A DNA stretch of 6,034 nt. Source: a bacterium (lineage in GTDB: Bacteria > Desulfobacterota > GWC2-55-46 > DRQE01). The stretch covers positions 1 through 6,034 of the forward strand of contig JALUQR010000029.1 of NCBI GenBank assembly GCA_027017505.1, read 5' to 3'. Shown piece after piece: positions 5,878 to 6,034 of the stretch (within the stretch, counting starts at the first letter, position 1; each line of letters opens with the position of its first letter). Position numbers and translations under genes: made by a program. A model generated the notes under the pieces. That model saw nothing but the letters and a program-made list of their open reading frames with translations, searched no databases and was not told where the DNA came from.

Positions 5878-6034
5878 TCAGCGGATAAACTCCCTCAACA
5901 GGGTGTTTGTAAAACCTATTGTTATGGCACAGAGCAGTGCTCCTGAAGGTCCTCCAACGGTGAATCCATCCACAAGCTCTGCTGTAAGCCACACAACCCC
6001 CACATTCACCACCACACCAAAGAGCCCCAGGGTG
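5878..6034 (-). CDS. Small membrane protein, phage holin 4_2 (YvlD-like) family, C-terminal 51 residues
   Basis: This is an open frame from the right edge to a TGA at 5880-5878, encoding 51 residues and too short to be certain from length alone. It begins TLGLFGVVVNVGVVWL, a hydrophobic helix. A short polar stretch ELVDGFTV and GGPSG follow, then a second hydrophobic helix ALLCAITIGFTN, ending LLREFIR. The pattern of N in the first helix, a 'lvdGF.v.g' turn, and 'all.Ai.ig..N.ll' closely resembles the end of Phage_holin_4_2 (DUF360/YvlD-type) proteins, which are chromosomal four-helix membrane proteins of about 110-130 residues despite the name. Their function is poorly known and no phage link is implied. 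It lies on the same strand as the pyr operon, and no terminator is seen between its stop and the pyr promoter. The assignment rests on pattern recognition of about half the protein. Confidence 0.72.
   Translation of the reverse strand, partial: TLGLFGVVVNVGVVWLTAELVDGFTVGGPSGALLCAITIGFTNTLLREFIR

Noticed and set aside
5878..6034. Prophage remnant suggested by the 'phage holin' family name.
   Set aside because: Phage_holin_4_2/YvlD-type proteins are common chromosomal membrane proteins. No integrase, repeat, attachment site or other phage gene is visible.

Overview
The window holds most of a bacterial de novo pyrimidine (UMP) biosynthesis operon, read entirely from the minus strand. In transcription order (right to left) it contains: the 3' end of a small membrane-protein gene (phage holin 4_2 / YvlD-like, 5878-6034); a promoter and regulated leader (about 5701-5868); pyrR (5143-5700); pyrB (4224-5153); pyrC (2931-4217); carA (1814-2944); and the first 600 codons of carB, which runs off the left edge. 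No stretch over 300 bases lacks a gene; the longest non-coding piece is the 177-base pyr leader region.

The enzymes catalyse the first three committed steps. CarA and CarB make carbamoyl phosphate from glutamine, bicarbonate and ATP. PyrB joins it to aspartate, and PyrC closes the ring to dihydroorotate. The genes are packed tightly: pyrR/pyrB overlap by 11 nt, pyrB/pyrC are 6 nt apart, pyrC/carA overlap by 14 nt and carA/carB are 11 nt apart. No terminator is visible between them, so one mRNA is likely. Catalytic and metal-binding residues are present in every enzyme, and no frameshift or internal stop was found, including in a manual translation of the carB part.

The most informative part is the leader. 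It has a sigma70-type promoter (TTGACT, 17 nt, TATCCT), then a hairpin whose tip, AATCCAGAGAGGTT, matches the consensus PyrR-binding loop known from Bacillus pyr attenuators, then a perfect 14-bp intrinsic terminator directly before pyrR. The 3' arm of that terminator contains the GGAGGT Shine-Dalgarno of pyrR. UMP-PyrR could therefore shut the operon by early termination and also by hiding the ribosome site. This is a variation on a known system, not a new one.

Taxonomy is uncertain. The order pyrR-pyrB-pyrC-carA-carB, from my memory of such operons, resembles Geobacter-type Desulfuromonadota and relatives (possibly Nitrospirota). GC content looks near 50%, with frequent ATA (Ile) and AGG (Arg) codons. 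The genes look like vertically inherited core genes, and no mobile element, CRISPR array or RNA gene was seen.
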